Source: Salvelinus alpinus (Eukaryota; Chordata; Actinopteri; Salmoniformes; Salmonidae). Taken from it: a DNA stretch of 64,000 nucleotides. Every line of letters starts with the position of its first letter. Within the stretch, counting starts at the first letter, position 1. This document shows, piece after piece, positions 33,741 through 45,846 of this stretch. The translations under genes were made by a program, and so were the position numbers. Location of the stretch: the NCBI RefSeq assembly GCF_045679555.1, contig NC_092092.1, positions 22,186,969 to 22,250,968 on the forward strand, given 5' to 3'. The notes under the pieces are model-generated. The model did not search any database. It had not been told where the DNA came from and saw nothing but the letters and a program-made list of their open reading frames with translations.

Positions 33741-34295
33741 TAATTTTGTTCATGTAGCGTAGATAGCCTAGGCCTATGAAACACTGTTGGCCGACTGGTA
33801 AAATATTATGAAGTCTAGTGAAAATTTGTTTTAGTCTACCTTGGACTGAAAGATGTTAGGCAGCTTATTGGCCCTTTTCTCTCCATTTGCACCTGGTTAT
33901 TGGGGGAATTTGGGAAGGTTGTAGCTGTTATTACTTCATGATAACCCGCTTATTATGGTGACTGTCACAGGGAACATCAGATTCTCTGCTAAACAAACAA
34001 GCCTAGGTTAGCGGAGATTCAGCAGTTGATCAATTACCCATGAATCTGACCAGTATCCCACCGTGCTCTCGCTTTGTTAGCATAATATCATGAAACAATA
34101 TTGCAAATGTCTATTTCCTGAAGCGTTTTTTTGTGGGCACAGTGTATCAGCCATTTTGTGATTAGAAACAGTTCATATTTGAGCCACTGTCAGTGCCACA
34201 TAATACACATTAGTGGAGATTTGAATATGAGATGGAAATTGAGATTGGACATTGTCTACCATAACTGTGTTGAGAGGTTGTGTGTAGCCTGCACA
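33741..34295. other. Unannotated sequence
   Basis: Nothing recognised between the fold-back element and the Tc1. Confidence 0.4.
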
Positions 34296-35424
34296 TACAG
34301 TGCCTTCGGAAAGTATTCAGACACCTTGATTTTTTCCATGTTTTGTTACGTTACAGCCTTAGTCTAAAATGTATTAAAAAATCACATCAATCTACACACA
34401 ATACCCCATCATGACAAAGCAAAAACAGGTTTTTGGATGTTTAGCAAATGTATTAAAAATAAAGAACAGAAATACCTTAAGTATTCAGATCCTTCGCTAT
34501 GAGACTCGAAATTGAGCTCAGGTGCATCCTGTTTCCATGGATCCTCCTTGAAATATTTCTACAACTTGATTGGAGTCCACCTGTGGTAAATTTAATTGAT
34601 TGGACATGATTTAGAAAGGCACACACCTGTCTACATAAGGTCCCACAGTTGACAGTGCATGTCAGAAAAGAAACCAAGCCATGAGGTCGAACAATTTGTC
34701 CGTAGAGCTCCGAGACAGGATTATGTTGAGGCACAGATCTGCGGAAGGGTACCAAAACATTTCTGCAGCTTTGAAGGTCCCCAAGAACACATTGGCTTCC
34801 ATCATTCTTAAATGGAAGAGGTTTGGAATCACCAAGACCCTTCCTAAAGCTGGCCGCCCGGCCAAACTGAGCAATCGGGGGAGAAGGTCCTTGGTCAGGA
34901 AGGTGACCATGAACCCGATGGTCACTCTGACAGAGCTCCAGAGTTCCTCTGTAGAGATGGGAGAACCTTCCAGAAGGACAACCATCTCTGCAGCACTCCA
35001 CCAATCAGGCCTTTATGTTACAGTGGCCAGACGGAAGCCACTCCTCAGTAAAAGGCACATGACAGCCCTCTTGGAGTTTGCCAAAAGGCACCTAAAGACT
35101 CTCAGATCATGAGAAACAAGATTCTCTAGTCTGATGAAACCAAGATTGAACTCTTTGGCCTGACTGCCAAGCTTCACGTCTGGAGGAAACCTGCACCATC
35201 CCTACAGTGAAGCATGGTGGTGGCAGCATCATGCTGTGGGGATGTTTTTCAGGACTAGGGACTGGGAGACTAGTCAGGATTGAGGGAAATATTTGTATTT
35301 GTGTTTGTATTTATTTTGGATCCCCATAGCTACTCTTCCTGGGGTCCAGCAAAATTAAGGCAGTTATACAATTTTAAAAACCTTACAATATATTCACTGT
35401 GTGCCCTCAGACCCCTACTCCACC

Positions 35425-35512
35425 ACTACCACATATTTACATTTACATTTAAGTCATTTAGCAGACGCTCTTATCCAGAGCGACTTACAAATTGGTGCAT
35501 TCACCTTATGAT
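35425..35512 (-). mobile_element. SINE/LINE tail fragment
   Basis: Plus-strand TTTAGCAGACGCTCTTATCC and AGAGCGACTTACAAATTGG is the salmonid tail shared by SINEs and one LINE family. It lies inside the 3' part of the LINE. Confidence 0.65.
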
Positions 35513-36221
35513 ATCCATATCTACAATACAAAATGAATGTGTACACGTGTGTATAGTGCGTATGTTGTTGTGTGTGTGTATGCATGTGTCTGTTTTTTAA
35601 ATCAAATTTTACTGCTTGCATACTACATGCCACATGGCTCTAAGTAGTACTGTGTGCCTCCCATATTCTGTTTTGGACTTGGGGACTGTGAAGAGACCTC
35701 TTGTGGCATGTCTTGTGGGGTATGCATGGGTGTCCGAGCTGGGTGCTAGTAGTTCAAACAGACAGCTCAGTGCATTCAACATGTCAATACCTCTCATAAA
35801 TACAAGTAATGATGAAGTCAATCTCTCCTCCACTTTAAGCCAGGAGAGATTGACATGCATATTATTAATGTTAGTTCTCTGTGTACATCCAAGGGCCAGC
35901 CGTGCTGCCCAGTTCTGAGCCAATTGCAATTTTCCTAAGTCCCTTTTTATGGAACCTGACCACATGACTGAACAGTAGTCCAGGTGCAACAAAACTAGGG
36001 CCTGTAGGACCTGCCTTGTTGATAGTGCTGTTAAGAAGGTAGAGCAGTGCGTTATTATGGACAGACTTCTCCCCATCTTACCTACTGTTGTATCAATATG
36101 TTTTGACCATGACAACTTGCTCAATTTCCACATTATTTATTACAATATTTAGTTGAGGTTTAGGGTTTAGTGAATGATTTGTCCCAAATACAATGCTTTT
36201 AGTTTTAGAAATATTTAGGAC

Positions 36222-37380
36222 AAGTGGCGACCCATCATTTAGGGCAGGTGGGGCAGTTTTGCCTGTTTTGCATATTATTTTGGCATGGGGAACACCACGT
36301 CACCGCCAAGTCTAAGGGTAGAGCTAGAAAGTTCTAGCCCCTTGGGTGCTGTCATAGAGTTACATTAGAAGTGCCCATCCAAGAAGGCTCAAGGTCATTG
36401 GCCACAGATAAAATTACGTTGAATCACGTTATACAGTATGTACAGTAGCTTTGATTGTCAACATCATACTTTCAAAATCTTAGCTAGCAGTGATCATTAT
36501 GAATCAAGTCGACAATCTACTGGCAAATCCTTTGTAATCCTTGTCATATGAAGAGAAATAATGAAGAGAAATTATAGATAAAACCTATCGGTGCTCATCG
36601 TCCATTGGACATAAACATTACACAACAAGTTGGAAATCGCAAATTCAACAATGAGTGGTTTGGAAGGAATCAGTGACAGTGGCAACTGCAATGCAAGCAT
36701 TGCATAGCAATCACTAGCCTGCTATTCAGTGGAGTGGCTGTGTGGTCCCAAATCTGTGCTTAAGGGGCTCTTTTCCAAGTTTAAAATGATAAACATTCAA
36801 CTGTTAACTCGGAACTGCGAAAACTTGACATCAGTGAGTTCAAGACAACTGGAAAGTCGGGAATAAATGAGCTCCGACTTGGAAAATACGTTTTGAATGG
36901 TCATCCAACTTGGAATTATAAATCCGGCCTCTTTCTAGAGCTACGACCTGAAGATCAATGATGTCATCATGATTCAACCTTGTTTTTTTCTGAGTTCCCA
37001 GTTGTCTTGAAAGCACCATAAATCCAGAGAATGTCAGACTTTGATGACAAAATTTGCCCACGAAGGACCGACGTACCACCTGTTCAAGTGAGCACAGCAC
37101 AACAAGGTGAGTCCAAAAATGTATTGTATAATAATATACCAGGGAGATATGTATACTGTAGCTAAGAAAGTAATACTAAGTGTATGTTGTGTAGTAAGAT
37201 GTTAGTAGCCCATATGCCTCACCCTAATAATTTGGTCTATTTACCCCTCTTAATTTCGCCTACTTTTCTGACTTGGTGCTGCACATGTAGCCTATAACCT
37301 GTTTTAGAGAAATATAATCATCAAATATTGTCAGAGCTTTCATTGTCTGCTTATATGCCCCCTTTATTTATACTAAGCTT
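36222..37380. mobile_element. Unidentified insert within the LINE
   Basis: LINE sequence breaks at ATATTTAGGA (about 36221) and resumes near 37381 at CTTGGCTTTACTCAAAGC. The insert begins CAAGTGGCGACCCATCATTT. Near its end, TTCTGACTTGG follows a T/C-rich run twice (37265-37277 and 37378-37390). There is no coding signal. It is probably a non-autonomous element; ends are estimated. Confidence 0.5.
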
Positions 37381-39641
37381 CTGACTTGGCTTTACTCAAA
37401 GCTAGTTGCATGTCGTTAGTAAAGATTGAAAAAAGTAAGTGGCCTTGACAGCTGCCCTGGAGAATACCAGATTCTACCTGGATTATGTTGGAGAGGCTTC
37501 CATTAAAGAACACCCTCTATGTTCTGTTAGACAGGTAACTCTTTATTCACAATATAGTAAGGGGTGTAGAGCCATAACACATACGTTTTTCCAGCAGCAG
37601 ACTATGATCGATAATGTCAAAAGCCGCACTGAACTCTAACAAAACATCCCCCCTAATCTTTTTATCATCAATTTCTCTCAGCCAATCATCAGTCATTTGT
37701 GTAAGTGCTGTGCTTGTTGAATGTCCTTCCCTATAAGCGTAATGAAAGTCTGTTGTCAAGTTGTTGACTGTAAAATAGCATTGTATCTGGTCAAACACAA
37801 TTATTTCCAAAAGTTTACTAAGTATTGGTTAACAGGCTGATTGGTCGGCTATTTGAGCCAGTAAAAAGGGCTTTACTATTCTTAGGTAGCGGAATTACTT
37901 TTTCTTCCCTCCAGGCCTGGGGGCACACACTTTCTAGTAAGCTTATATTGAAAATATGGCAAATAGGAATGGCAATATTGTCCGCTATTATCCTCAGTAA
38001 TTTCCCATCAAAGTTGTCAGACCGCGGTGGCTTGTCATTGTAGATAGACAACAATATTTGTTTCACCTCTTCCAAACTCACTTTACGGAATTCAAAATTA
38101 CAATGCTTGTCTTTCATAATTTGGTCAGATATACTTGGATATGTAGTGTCAGCATTTGTTGCTGGCATGTCATGCCAAAGTTTGCTAATCTTGTCAATGA
38201 AAAAGTAATTAAAGTAGTCAGTCAGTTTTGTTATGAATGAGCCATCTGATTAAATTAATGATGGGGCTGCGTTTGCCTTTTTTCCCAAAATATAATTTAA
38301 GGTGCTACAAAGCTTTTTTTTACCATCATTCTTTATGTTATTTATCTTTGTTTCATAGTGTAGATTTATTTTATTTATTTATTTATTTTTATTCAGTTTA
38401 TTCACATGATTTCTCAATTTGCAATATGTTTGCCAATCGGTTGTGCAGCCAGACTTATTTGCCATTCCTTTTGCCTCATCTCTCTCAACCATACAATTTT
38501 TAAATTCCTCATCAATCCATGGGGATTTAACAGTTTTTACAGTCATGTTCTTAATGGGTGCATACTTAATAGTAACTGGAAAAAGCAATTTCATAAATGT
38601 GTCAAGTAAAGTGTCTGTTTGCTCCTCATTACATACCAACAAATATTATTTACGTCAACTACATAGGAATCACAAGAAAACCTTTAGTTTTCCTAGATAT
38701 GGCTGCTATATTGTGATCACTACATCCGATGGATCTGGATACTGCTTTCAAGCTAAATTCTCCACCATTAGTAAATATGTGATCAATACATGTTGAGGAT
38801 TTCATTCATGTGCTGTTTGTAACTACCCTGGAAGGTTGACTGATAACCTGAACCAGGTTGCAGGCACTGGTTACAGTTTAAAGCTTTTTCATGAGTGGGC
38901 AGCTTGATGAAAGCCAGTCAATATTTAAAGCATCCAGAAAATGTACCTCTCGGTTAATATCACATACATTATCAAGCATTTCACACATTTCACACATATT
39001 ATCCAGATACTGATTGTTAGCACTTGGTGGTCTATAGTGGAGAAAGGTACAGAGAGATCCTTGATAAAAAAACCTGCTCCAGAGCGCTCAGGACCTCAGA
39101 CTGGGGCGAAGGTTCACCTTCCAACAGGACAACGACCCTAAGCACATAGCCAAGACAATGCAGGAGTGGCTTCGGGACAAGTCTCTGAATGTCCTTGAGT
39201 GGCCCAGCCAGAGCCCGGACTTGAACCCAATCAAACATCTCTGGAGAGACCTGAAAATAGCTGTGCAGCAACGCTCCCTATCCAACCTGACAGAGCTTGA
39301 GAGGATCTGCAGAGAAGAATGGGAGAAACTCCCCAAATACAGGTGTGCAAAGCTTGTAGCGTCACACCCAAGAAGACTCGAGGCTGTAATCGCTGCCAAA
39401 GATGCTTCAATAAAGTACTGAGTAAAGGGTCTGAACACGTATGTAAATGTGATATTTCATTTTTTAAATTTTGAACGCACTTGCAAACATTTCTGAAAAT
39501 CTGTTTTTTCTTTGTCATTATGGGGTATTGTGTGTAGATTGATGAGGGGAAAAAACTATTTCATCCATTTTAGAATAAGGCTATAACGTAACAAAATGTG
39601 GAAAAAGTCAGGGGGTCTGAATACTTTCTGAATGCACTGTA

Positions 39642-40299
39642 TAGTAAGCAATTACATTTATAGAAGCCATGCACGTAGCCTAAGGGATGTTTTCTATAGG
39701 GGACTTTATGTTGAATAAATGTTAGACTGCTAGCGCTGTGAGGACTGCTCTAATGTTTGAATCTATAGCTAGAGGACTCCTGATATCTCCAGGAGTAATA
39801 AGAATCATTGTTGTCTTATTCTGTTGTTGTCTAGTACTGTCTTTTTGCTAGCTAGGGCCAGCTACTTGAATTGCTGTCTCTCTTCCTGGTCCTGGTGTGT
39901 GAATTTCTGAGTGCTCATAACTTGCAGTTGATTGTTGGGACATCAACAAGGATTAAGGGGCACAGCAATTTGTGACTGTTGTTGTTTAGTAATCATTGGC
40001 TGTTTTGGAGGGAGAGTGTGGAAGGTGTGCTCTCAACCTTTGCTAGGAAATGAGCAATTAGTATTAGTACTTCAGTCTCCCCTGTTTTCTCAGCGGCAGC
40101 AGTGTCAGCAGCAGTTTCGTCTTCAAAATTAAGACTATCGCCGAAACAAAGACGGTTCTGCCGAGTTGTTCTGCCGAGTTATTCAAGGAAGCAAAGAGAG
40201 GAAGGCTCAACACCACTGTCTCACTTGAGTATCTTACCTAGTAATTTTCAGATGATCTCGTTTTGCTCTTTTGTAGCTTTGTCAACTATGTGTTTTCTA
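39642..40299. other. Unannotated sequence before a LINE
   Basis: Nothing recognised. The LINE 5' end may extend somewhat into this stretch. Confidence 0.35.
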
Positions 40300-40392
40300 T
40301 ACCTGTTCGCTCCTCTCCCTGTAAGCTTTACAGACACTCAACATCCCTTGGCTGCAACCCTTCTAATTTAGTGTGCCCTGCTCGTACAACCC

Positions 40393-41107
40393 ATGTGGAA
40401 TTCCTGGTCTCTGTCAGCATTTGGAACTGCCAATACGGGGTCAAGAGCGCCAAGTTCATCTCAGCCTATGCTGCCCTTCAGTCCCTATACTTTTTGGCCC
40501 TGGCGGAGACATGGATCACTCCAGAGATCACTGCTACTCCAGCTCCTCTCTCTTCATCTGACTACGTGTTCTCTCATAGTCAGAGAGCATCTGGTCGTCA
40601 TGGTGGTGGCACAGGGCTACTCATTTCTCCTAAGTGTTGTCATCTATGGCCCACAAGGTGCCCTTAAAGAGTTCCTCAATGAGCTTGACACGTTGATAAG
40701 CTCATTTCCTGACGATGGCTCACCGCTCTTTGTACTGGGCGACTTCCACTTCCCCACGTCTGACTTCGATTCATTTCCTTCCAACTCTTTCTTTCCCCTC
40801 CTTGCCTCTTGACCTCACCCTTTCCCAGTCCCCTCCCACTCACAAGGCAGGCAATTGTTACCTTTTCTGTCTCCCTCTCCTCCAACCCTACCCACTCAGC
40901 CCCTACCCAGATGTTCATGCGCCGTCGCAATCTTCACTACTCTCTCCTCTTATATCCTATAATCTCTCCCTTCTGCTAAATCCTTCTCCCTCCTGTCTCC
41001 TAATTCTGCCTTCTTCCACCTTACTCTCCTCCTTTTCCGCATCCTATGACTCGCACTGTCCCCTTTCCTCCCGGCCGGCTTTCCCCTCTTGCTCCATGGT
41101 TGTGTGA
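40393..41107 (+). pseudogene. LINE endonuclease domain remnant
   Basis: Endonuclease motifs (WNCQ, ETW, GGGTGLL, GDF) are spread over at least two plus frames. An internal deletion near 40635 joins LLIS to the LNELDTL region. Stop codons follow. Confidence 0.7.
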
Positions 41108-42235
41108 CCCATTGTGAGCTCACAGAATAGGACTGCTGGCAGCTGAGTGAAAATGGAGGAAATCTAAACTTCCGGAGGACCTATCATCCTTTCACTCCCT
41201 CCTCTTTCTCTGTAACCACTGCTAAAGCCACTTTCTATCACTCTAAATTTCAAGCCTGTGCCTCTAACAATAGGAAACTCTTTTCCACCTTCTTTTAAAA
41301 CATTTAATCATGAGCTATTTAAAAATTATTTGGCTGCTGTACCCTGGGAGCTGATTTATCTAGAGGATGATTTAAATCACGCTACAGAATGTTTTATTGA
41401 TTTGCACACTGAGGTAATGGACCATCATGCACCAGTAAGAAAGAGAACAGTTGGGGCTCGTCCATCTCCATGGATTGATGATGAACTGGGTGAGGCTTTG
41501 TCTCAAAGAAATATGGCAAAAGTCTTAGCAGCCAAATCAGAACTAGAAATTGATGAACAGAATTATAGAACACTACGTAATTATGCAGTTAAATTAAATC
41601 GTAAGAAAAATACGTTATTTTACAACAACAAAAAATATTCTAAAAGTTATGGAATACAGTTAAGGGCTTACTTGGTACATCTATTTCATCATACCCATCT
41701 AGTGTGGAGGTTGGCAGGAGAACAATAACAAAATCAGCTGATATTGCCAATCATTTTGCTGATTTTTTTACAAAGCAAATTAATTTACTGAGCGATAATG
41801 TAAACACCCATTCTTCCAGATAAGCTATTGTCAAATGGATTGATGATCATATTATGAGCAAAAAAGCTGCTCTTTTAGTCTACAAATGGTGTCAGTAGAG
41901 GTGTTAAACCTATTGAAGTCATTACCTGTTGGTAAATCTACAGGTTATGGTCTTATGGACAATTTTTTGCTTCGCTGTGCTGCTCCCCAGATTGCAGTTC
42001 CACTGAAATACATATTTAATTGGTCACTGGAAAAGGGGATGTTTGCAAATGTATGGAAGCATGCTAAACTGTGTCCTATCCCGAAAGACAGCAAAGAACC
42101 CATTACTCCTGCCAATAGTTGAACAATTAGTCTATTCTCTTCACTCAGTAAGATATTGGAGGGTATTGTGAGTAGACATATATGGGAGTACATGGAAAAT
42201 AATCAGCATGCTTATTGCAAAAACCATTCCATTCC

Positions 42236-42430
42236 ATTGTTTTTTTTAGCTAGGCAAGTCAGTTAAGAACAAATTCTTATTTACAATGACAGCCTACCAG
42301 GGAACAGTGGATTAACTGCCTTGTTCAGGGGCAGAACAACAGATTTTTACCTTGTCAGCTTGGGGATTTCGATCCAGCAACCTTTCGGTTACTGGCCCAA
42401 CACTCTAACCACTGGGCTACCTGCCACCCC
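42236..42430 (-). mobile_element. tRNA-derived SINE, minus strand
   Basis: The minus strand starts GGGGTGGCAGGTAGCCCAGT (A-box TAGCCCAGTGGTTAG), then GGTTGCTGGATCGAAATCCC (B-box region), then CAAGGCAGTTAATCCACTGT. It ends TTAACTGACTTGCCTAGCTA and A-rich sequence. It has the same plan as 23560-23745. Confidence 0.82.
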
Positions 42431-42740
42431 ATAAATGTGGAAACTTCACTACGGCACAAGCCGACATGGTATCACCGCACGGGAGTTTTCCTACTGCCAG
42501 TAAACGTTTGTGGCAGGCGGGTCTAACGGCTGCTACAGGAACATTTCATTGGAAGTTGCGTACTGTGTAGCCTGCCGATTGGAGCAATGTCCTGGGGTTT
42601 GGCTGTGTAGGAAATGCCACATTTTATTTAGACAGACAAAAGGCTCTCAAGTCATCTAAAATAGCAATAGTCTATTCATATAGACATTCAAATACATTTC
42701 ATGTAGTTTTACATAGGCCTATAGACTCGACAAAATGAAA
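42431..42740. other. Unidentified insert beside the SINE
   Basis: This is not LINE-like. It separates the fingers and palm pieces of the second LINE together with the SINE. No ends recognised. Confidence 0.4.
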
Positions 42741-44420
42741 AATGGTCGGGATAGGGATAGCCCACATTTCCCTGATCTTCGTTTTAAGTCAACGACATGT
42801 CGTTATATGCTACCTCCTTAAAGCCATAATGCAATCATTTTTGAATTGGGTGCAGTCATATCTAACTGACAGGAAACAGTCCACCTATATCAATGGTTCA
42901 TTTTCTTTCCTTTGTGCTTTAAACTGTCAAATACCGCAGGGCAGCTGCCTTGGGCCACTTCTTTAGAGGTTAATATATACCAACGACATTCCCTATGCCT
43001 TAGCTGAAACTCAAACTACTATTTTTGCAGATGATACTACAATTTATACAGCAAGACAATCGGTTCAACAGGTACAGCAGGCTTTACAAGGAGATTTGGA
43101 AAATATCAGGGAGTGGGTTGGCCGGAACAAACTTGTTTTAAACACCAAGAAAACCAAAGTTATGTTGGTCTGTTCCACCAGGAAAAGGCCAAAACAACAT
43201 GGGATACAATTAAGTATGGGGGGAGTACAAATTGAGGAAGTGGCAGAAACCAAACAACTAGGAGTGCAGCTAGACACCTGCTTATCATGGTCGTCTCAAA
43301 TAACTAATCTATGTAAAATAATATATATATTAAAACGGCATGCATGATCAGAAGGATAGCTAAATATTTACCGGGAAAGATTCTTAAGCAAATAACCCAA
43401 GCATTATTAGTCAGGTGAACTACTGTTCTGTGGTCTGGGGAAATACATCAGCAAGTGAAATTAGGAGGTTGCAGATTGAATAGAACAAAGCAGCAAGGAT
43501 TGTTTTAAGGTGGAGATATGGTTCTTCTGTTGTAGTCATGCTCAATGCTCTTGGTTGGTCATCAATCAACAAGATAATTGAAAAAAACATGCTTATTTTA
43601 TTTCATAATATACACCATTTAAAACAGCCAAACTCTATTCACAACAGTATTCAGTTGGTAAGAGACAGACATTCAGTAAATACTAGGAATGGATTGTCCA
43701 ACCGTCTATGTGTTATTCAGACAGAAAAGAGAAATAGGCAAAATAACATTTTGATTTAGAGCAATAAAGAAATTGAATAATTTATTTGAGCAAACCAGAA
43801 ACCTTTCAAAATATAAATTCAAACAATGCTTGAAAACCATTTAAATATAATACATAGGAAAGTTGTGCTGGACTATGGTAGATGAAGAATCAATCTATCT
43901 TTTTAGACTGTTAGAGTATTTATCTGGTCAATATGTCAGTGTATTATGTCTGTTTGTAACAGTGTGTTTTATGTGAAAATGTGATCGTATTATAAATTGT
44001 ATTTTAATGTTTAAGGACTCTTGGAAGATTAGTCCAAATGAGGACAAAAGAGATCCTAATAAAATAAAATAAAATCCTACTCCTCAATACGCCACCCCCA
44101 CCCTCCTCCCTCTCTCGGATGACTTTGTCAACCACTTTGAAAAGAAGGTTGACAACATCCGCTTCTCATTCACTCAACCTATTGAGTCGACTGGTCCCAC
44201 TCACACAGAACTACCCTACACCTTGACTTTTACTCCCCTCTCTCTCCAGATTAAATCCTGTGACTAGTAAAGTCCGGCCACCCGACAACCTGCCCGCTCG
44301 ACCCCATACCCTCCTCCCTTCTCCAGACCATTTCTAAAAACATTCTCCCATTCCTTACCTCCCTCATAACCTCATCCCTGACCACTGGCTGCATCCCCAC
44401 TGACTACAAAATGGCCAGAG

Positions 44421-45147
44421 TTGCTCCCCTCCTCAATAAAACAACACGACCCCTCTGACATCAAAAACTACAGACCAATATCCCTTCTTTCTTTCCTTTC
44501 CAAAACACTTGAGCGTGCTGTCTCTGACCAACTCTCTCGCTATCTCTCTCAGAACGATCTTCTTGACCCTAACCAGACAGCCTTCAAAACGTGTCACTCA
44601 ACTGAGACTGCTCTTCTCTGTGTCATGGAGGCTCTCCGCACTACCAAAACTAACTCTCTCTCCTCTGTTCTCATCCTCATAGATCTAACCACTGCTTTCG
44701 ACACCGTGAACCATTAGATCCTCCTCTCCACCCTCTCAGGGCTGGGCGTCTCAGGCTCTACACATTCTTGGATTGCATCCTACCTGGCAGGCTGCTCCTA
44801 CCAGGTGACGTGGAGAGGAGCTGTGTCTGCACCACGTACTCTCACTACTGGTGTCCCCCAGGGCTTTCTATACACCAATGCGGTCGGCTCCGTCATATCC
44901 TCACATGGTCTCTCCTTTCATTGCTATGCAGATGACACTCACTACCTTTCTCCTTCCCCCTTCTGACACCCAGGTGGCGAGATGCATCTCTGCGTGCCTA
45001 GCAGATATCTCAGTTTGGATGTCGACCCACCACCTCAAGCTCAACCTCAATAAGACGGAGCTGCTCTTCCTCCCTCCCAAGACCTCTTCATCACATTTGA
45101 CAACGCCACGGTGTCCCCCTCCCAGAGTGCAAAGAACCTTGGCGTGA
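44421..45147 (+). pseudogene. RT domain of the split L2-like LINE
   Basis: YRPISLLSFLSKTLERAVSD, NQTAFKTCHSTETALLCVME and LIDLTTAFDTVNH are followed by a TAG stop at 44716. The palm continues in other frames, with the QTTH-type ending LKLNLNKTELLFLPPKT (to 45147). The catalytic FADD region is lost around 44870-44940. Confidence 0.75.
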
Positions 45148-45535
45148 CACTGGTTAAAACCCTGTAGTTCTCTGCAAACATTGCAGTGACTCGCTCATGC
45201 AGGTTCATGATCTACAACATCCGTAGAGTATGACCCTACCTCACACAGGAAACAGCGCAGGTCCTTCAAAGAGTATCTTAAATAACCTCACAGCACCCCC
45301 CTCGCACCTCCTCACCTCTCATCCTATAACAAAAGAAGCTCTTTGTGTACTAACACTTTTTTCCCCCTTACTAGCACTGACTTTGTTGATAGCTACTTTA
45401 TTGAGGTAAAATGTACTTACTATGACTGAGATGTGGTTGTCCCACCTAGCTATCTTAAGATGAATGCACTAACTGTAAGTCGTTCTGGAAAAGAGCTTCT
45501 GCTAAATGACTAAAATGTCAAGGTAAATGAATGAA

Positions 45536-45846
45536 GCCAGATAGTTGATATGTTGCACGTGCATATTTTGTATTTTTGCATCTCGGCTAATTTACCGTTC
45601 TCTTTCTCGGCATATCCTCTCACCAGTTGTGATATGTTCAAGGGATTGTTGAGAAGGGTAGGCTATGGCCATCTTTCTGAGCACTGATCTGTATAGACAG
45701 TTCCATTTCCCGTCACGCTGTTCATTGAAATAATTTATCAGCCTATAATTTACCAGTTTCTCGCCATTATTTATCCCGGGAAACGAGAATGGGTTTGGGC
45801 AGGAAATCTCTGTAAATCTCAGTAACCCAGTTCCCGCTATTAAACC
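45536..45846. other. Unannotated sequence
   Basis: Nothing recognised. Confidence 0.4.

Larger units (their letters stand above)
35290..39037 (-). mobile_element. LINE inserted in the Tc1, minus strand
   Basis: The 3' end lies at 35290, with an AATACAAATA-type tail and GGATCCCCATAGCTACTCTT nearby. Minus-strand pieces, 5' to 3': KSPWIDEEFKNCMVERDEAK (38642-38379), SLEEVKQILLSIYNDKPPRS and EEKVIPLPKNSKALFTGSNS (38168-37818), DVLLEFSAAFDIIDHSLLL (37810-37547) and WSKHIDTTVGKMGRSL with LLHLDYCSVMWSGS (36133-35609). It lacks the endonuclease, and the RT is broken by frameshifts and by the insert at about 36222-37380. Confidence 0.8.
34681..39421 (+). pseudogene. Tc1 transposase in two parts, catalytic Glu changed to Lys
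   Basis: The N-terminal part (34681-35112) has the paired-like DNA-binding half: LSVELRDRIMLRHRSAEGYQ, KVPKNTLASIILKWKRFG and KAGRPAKLSNRGRRSLVRK. Frames then shift before the first catalytic Asp region. After the LINE, QQDNDPKH (second Asp) and SPDLNPIKHLWRDL follow. The DD34E glutamate of the usual SPDLNPIEHLW is Lys here (codon AAA). The C-terminal part ends at 39421. The copy is inactive by insertion, frameshift and substitution. Confidence 0.85.
34298..39639 (+). mobile_element. Tc1/mariner element split by a LINE
   Basis: Left end CAGTGCCTTCGGAAAGTATT and reversed right end CAGTGCATTCAGAAAGTATT, each flanked by TA (34296-34297, 39640-39641). The transposase starts at 34681 and stops dead at about 35289, in GATTGAGGGAAA. 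It resumes near 39038 at GAGAAAGGTACAGAGAGATC. Without the insert the element is about 1.6 kb, the usual Tc1 size. Confidence 0.88.
41293..44076 (+). mobile_element. Second LINE inserted in the first
   Basis: Starts near 41293 and ends in an AATAAAATAAAATAAAAT tail at 44076. Plus frames give a pre-RT linker (RPSPWIDDELGEALSQRNMA, 41258-41728), RT fingers (LPVGKSTGYGLMDNFLL, KLCPIPKDSKEPITPANS), palm (IPQGSCLGPLL, FADDTTIYTA) and thumb (LGVQLDTCLSWSSQI, to 43347). Stops and frameshifts are frequent. It is interrupted by a SINE and other DNA at 42236-42740. It resembles the 35290-39037 LINE. Confidence 0.75.
40300..45535 (+). mobile_element. L2-like LINE, split by a second LINE
   Basis: The 5' part (to about 41292) reads in broken plus frames as an apurinic-type endonuclease: SIWNCQYGVKSAKFISAYAA, FLALAETWITPEITATPAPL and GRHGGGTGLLISPK, then EFLNELDTLISSFPDDGSPL and VLGDFHFP. 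The 3' part resumes at about 44077 with DDFVNHFEKKVDNI, YRPISLLSFLSKTLERAVSD and ILIDLTTAFDTVNH. It ends at 45475-45535 with ACTGTAAGTCGTTCTGGAAA and GCTTCTGCTAAATGACTAAA, the tail also worn by SINEs here. Confidence 0.8.
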
